Assembly (NCBI GenBank): GCA_002297815.1
Contig: DBKH01000022.1
Location: 1 to 31,923 of the forward strand
Length of the DNA stretch: 31,923 nt
Reading direction: 5' to 3'
DNA from: Bacteroidales bacterium UBA755
Lineage (GTDB): Bacteria; Bacteroidota; Bacteroidia; Bacteroidales; UBA932
Part shown: positions 30,544-31,923 of the stretch, piece after piece
Position numbering within the stretch: position 1 is the stretch's first letter
Layout of the letters: each line of letters opens with the position of its first letter
The notes under the pieces: generated by a model
What the model saw: the letters and a program-made list of their open reading frames with translations, nothing else
Databases searched by the model: none
What the model was told of the DNA's origin: nothing
Translations under genes and position numbers: made by a program

Positions 30544-30896
30544 TCAAACTATCATTTAATATTCCAGTTGACCTCGCTTTCACCCCTCGAAAGAACTCCG
30601 TGATATGTAAAGGTTTTATAGTCAGACAAATAAGCCATTGTCTTTGGTTGGAATCTACTAAAGGTATAGACTTATTTGCTTGATAATGTGTTGTTTGGCT
30701 ATCACATCTCCCTCACTGAATGTCTCCGCGCCTCCGGACGTATTTAGACGCTGTTTGGTGGAGACAATATATTCAATTTCCCAATCATTGGATGGTCCTC
30801 CCCTTTTCATGCCAAGAGGTAACTTGCATAATCTAAAATGATTCCGTACCTTAGCGGAACGTACTAAAGAATTTGGAATATTTAACGATAACCTAT
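30544..30896. other. 353-base divergent intergenic region, GH92 operon and fimbrillin gene
   Basis: No convincing gene. A leftward open frame across 30658-30936 lacks any recognisable domain or signal and overlaps the fimbrillin start. For the GH92 operon the best promoter-like string is TACCTTTA (minus strand, near 30660-30667), one mismatch from consensus. The fimbrillin promoter candidate lies at 30823-30854. Confidence 0.5.
30823..30854 (+). promoter_or_regulatory. Promoter for the fimbrillin-like gene
   Basis: CTTG (30823-30826) and TACCTTAG (30847-30854), separated by 20 bases, each one mismatch from TTTG and TAnnTTTG. The predicted start is about 35 bases before the ATG at 30897. Confidence 0.4.
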
Positions 30897-31923
30897 ATGA
30901 GATTAACACAGAATCCAATCTTGGCGGTGGCCGCATTCGCTGCGCTGATCCTTGCTTCCTGCGAAAAGGACATTGATTCCAACAACGAGAATTTTCCTGC
31001 GGACGGAGTCGTCAGGATTGATGCCTCTGTAAGCGGTCTGATGACCAAAGCCGACTTGCCTTATAGCGGATATACCGGTAGCGATCTTGGACTGTTCATA
31101 GATTACGGTGACGGTGATTACTATAGCAAGGACAATGTCCGCTGGGTTAATAATGGCGGCACATGGACTCCGGAGAGCCAAGCCCTGTGGAAGAATGCGC
31201 AAAGTCAGGCCGGAATATACGCTTATGCTCCTCACATCAGTGGGGCGGATGACCACACGAGTGTCGAGTTCTCCATTCCTTCGAACCAGACCGGTGGCAC
31301 TTCCTCCGCCGATTTCCTTTGGAGTAGCATGCCTGGTTTTGTTCCTGCCGATGGTTTGGTTGACCAGAAACTGAACATAACGTTCAGCCACGTGCTGGTG
31401 AAGTTGAAAGTCAATCTTACTTTTGGGAATGAGTTCGGTGACTCGCATTCGGTCAAGGATGTGATCTTGAACGGGACTTCGAGCAAGATAAAATGTGATC
31501 TTGTCAATAGGACCATCGCTGATCTGGACCAGTCATCCTCCAATGACATATCAATGTGCAATACGTCTGATTATGTTTACGAGGCCATATTCTTTCCAGG
31601 TAAAGGACAGAAAAACGGAGCGCGGATGCTTACGGTCGTAATGTCCGACAACAAGGCGTACAATGTCACCATTGACAGTGACTTGGAGCTACTCGGTGGT
31701 TACGCTTATACCATGAATGTCAAGGTGGGAAAAGATCGGGTGCTTGCCGGAAATGTCAATGTCATTGAATGGCAGCCGGAGAAAGAGTTAGGTGAGAAGG
31801 ATAGTTATATTGAGGAATATTCTGTCTGGGACGGAGAATCCACTGAACCTATCACAAAAGGATCCGGCACGGAGTCTGACCCGTACCTCATAGAGTCCGC
31901 TGCGCAATTGGCTGGTCTTGCGT
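30897..31923 (+). CDS. Fimbrillin-family (Mfa1/FimA-like) lipoprotein, 3' end outside window
   Basis: An open frame of 342 codons that runs off the window without a stop. It starts MRLTQNPILAVAAFAALILA followed by SCEKDIDSN, a lipoprotein signal with Cys22. The mature part has the Bacteroidetes fimbrillin layout: VRIDASVSGLMTKA near the N-terminus, LGLFIDYGDGDYY, WTPESQALWKNAQSQAGIYA, YAPHISG, and LNITFSHVLVKLKVNLTFG, the conserved F-H-L-K strand of Mfa-like domains. Near the window edge GSGTESDPYLIESAAQLAGL begins, a motif that in Bacteroides surface proteins precedes GLUG-type repeats, so the full protein probably carries an adhesin tail. It is likely a surface lipoprotein or fimbrial component, divergent from the GH92 operon. 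The start gives an intact signal peptide; no strong Shine-Dalgarno is seen, as is usual in this phylum. Confidence 0.8.
   Translation, partial: MRLTQNPILAVAAFAALILASCEKDIDSNNENFPADGVVRIDASVSGLMTKADLPYSGYTGSDLGLFIDYGDGDYYSKDNVRWVNNGGTWTPESQALWKNAQSQAGIYAYAPHISGADDHTSVEFSIPSNQTGGTSSADFLWSSMPGFVPADGLVDQKLNITFSHVLVKLKVNLTFGNEFGDSHSVKDVILNGTSSKIKCDLVNRTIADLDQSSSNDISMCNTSDYVYEAIFFPGKGQKNGARMLTVVMSDNKAYNVTIDSDLELLGGYAYTMNVKVGKDRVLAGNVNVIEWQPEKELGEKDSYIEEYSVWDGESTEPITKGSGTESDPYLIESAAQLAGLA

Noticed and set aside
30658..30936. Leftward 92-codon frame between GH92 and the fimbrillin gene
   Set aside because: No recognisable domain or signal, and it overlaps the fimbrillin start; kept as non-coding.

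Overview
The window is about 32 kb of a Bacteroidota chromosome, most likely a gut-type Bacteroidales. The evidence is two complete SusC/SusD outer-membrane glycan-uptake pairs, many lipoprotein signal peptides ending in Ser-Cys, a fimbrillin-type surface protein, several polysaccharide-utilisation glycoside hydrolases (GH28, GH3, GH31, GH92), and promoter candidates of the Bacteroidetes TAnnTTTG type. No tRNA, rRNA, CRISPR array, transposase or integrase was seen.

Layout. (1) 1-1909 (+): the 3' part of a GH28 pectinase-family gene, translationally coupled to a short GH28-like beta-helix protein. (2) 1956-2141: two large terminator hairpins with mutually complementary loops, separating this operon from a convergent outer-membrane-barrel gene (2163-2897, -). 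(3) 2898-3438: a degraded stretch with a short coding remnant and two tandem terminators. (4) 3439-8386 (-): GH3 beta-glucosidase and GH31 alpha-glycosidase, separated by palindromic repeats. (5) 8510-8922 (-): a decayed type IV toxin-antitoxin locus, with a DUF6922-like gene intact and an AbiEii-like toxin reduced to its N-terminus. (6) 9122-24615: a divergent pair of SusCD operons. The leftward one is susC1-susD1-SGBP1. The rightward one is SGBP2-susC2-susD2, followed by a small lipoprotein gene. Between them lies a gene for a chorismatase (FkbO/Hyg5/XanB2 family). (7) 24637-30498 (-): a tightly overlapping operon of GH92 alpha-mannosidase, a DUF6057-like membrane protein and a PD40 beta-propeller lipoprotein with a CxxCH motif. 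(8) 30897-end (+): a fimbrillin-family lipoprotein gene running off the window.

The most interesting structure is the divergent SusCD centre. A perfect 61-bp inverted repeat (15789-15849 and 17370-17430) covers the leaders and start codons of susC1 and SGBP2 and brackets about 1.5 kb carrying the chorismatase gene and a leftward promoter candidate. A third, 17-bp copy of the repeat core (16102-16118) forms a second inverted pair bracketing only about 250 bp with that promoter. Inversion of either segment would redirect the susC1 promoter, so this is a candidate phase switch between two uptake operons. No recombinase and no HTCS, AraC or sigma regulator is visible in the window.

The second notable feature is a dispersed short repeat family (half-site near GCTTCGACAAGCTCAGCGACC). 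It has entered all three genes of the GH92 operon in frame, adding peptides such as RFDKLSDR and VPELVEG at permissive places, and it also sits in the GH3 leader.

Functionally the region looks like carbohydrate capture and breakdown at the cell surface: SusCD with Ig-like surface glycan-binding proteins import oligosaccharides, and GH28, GH3, GH31 and GH92 degrade pectin-, beta-glucoside-, alpha-glycoside- and mannan-type linkages. The exact substrate of the two SusCD systems cannot be read from the sequence.
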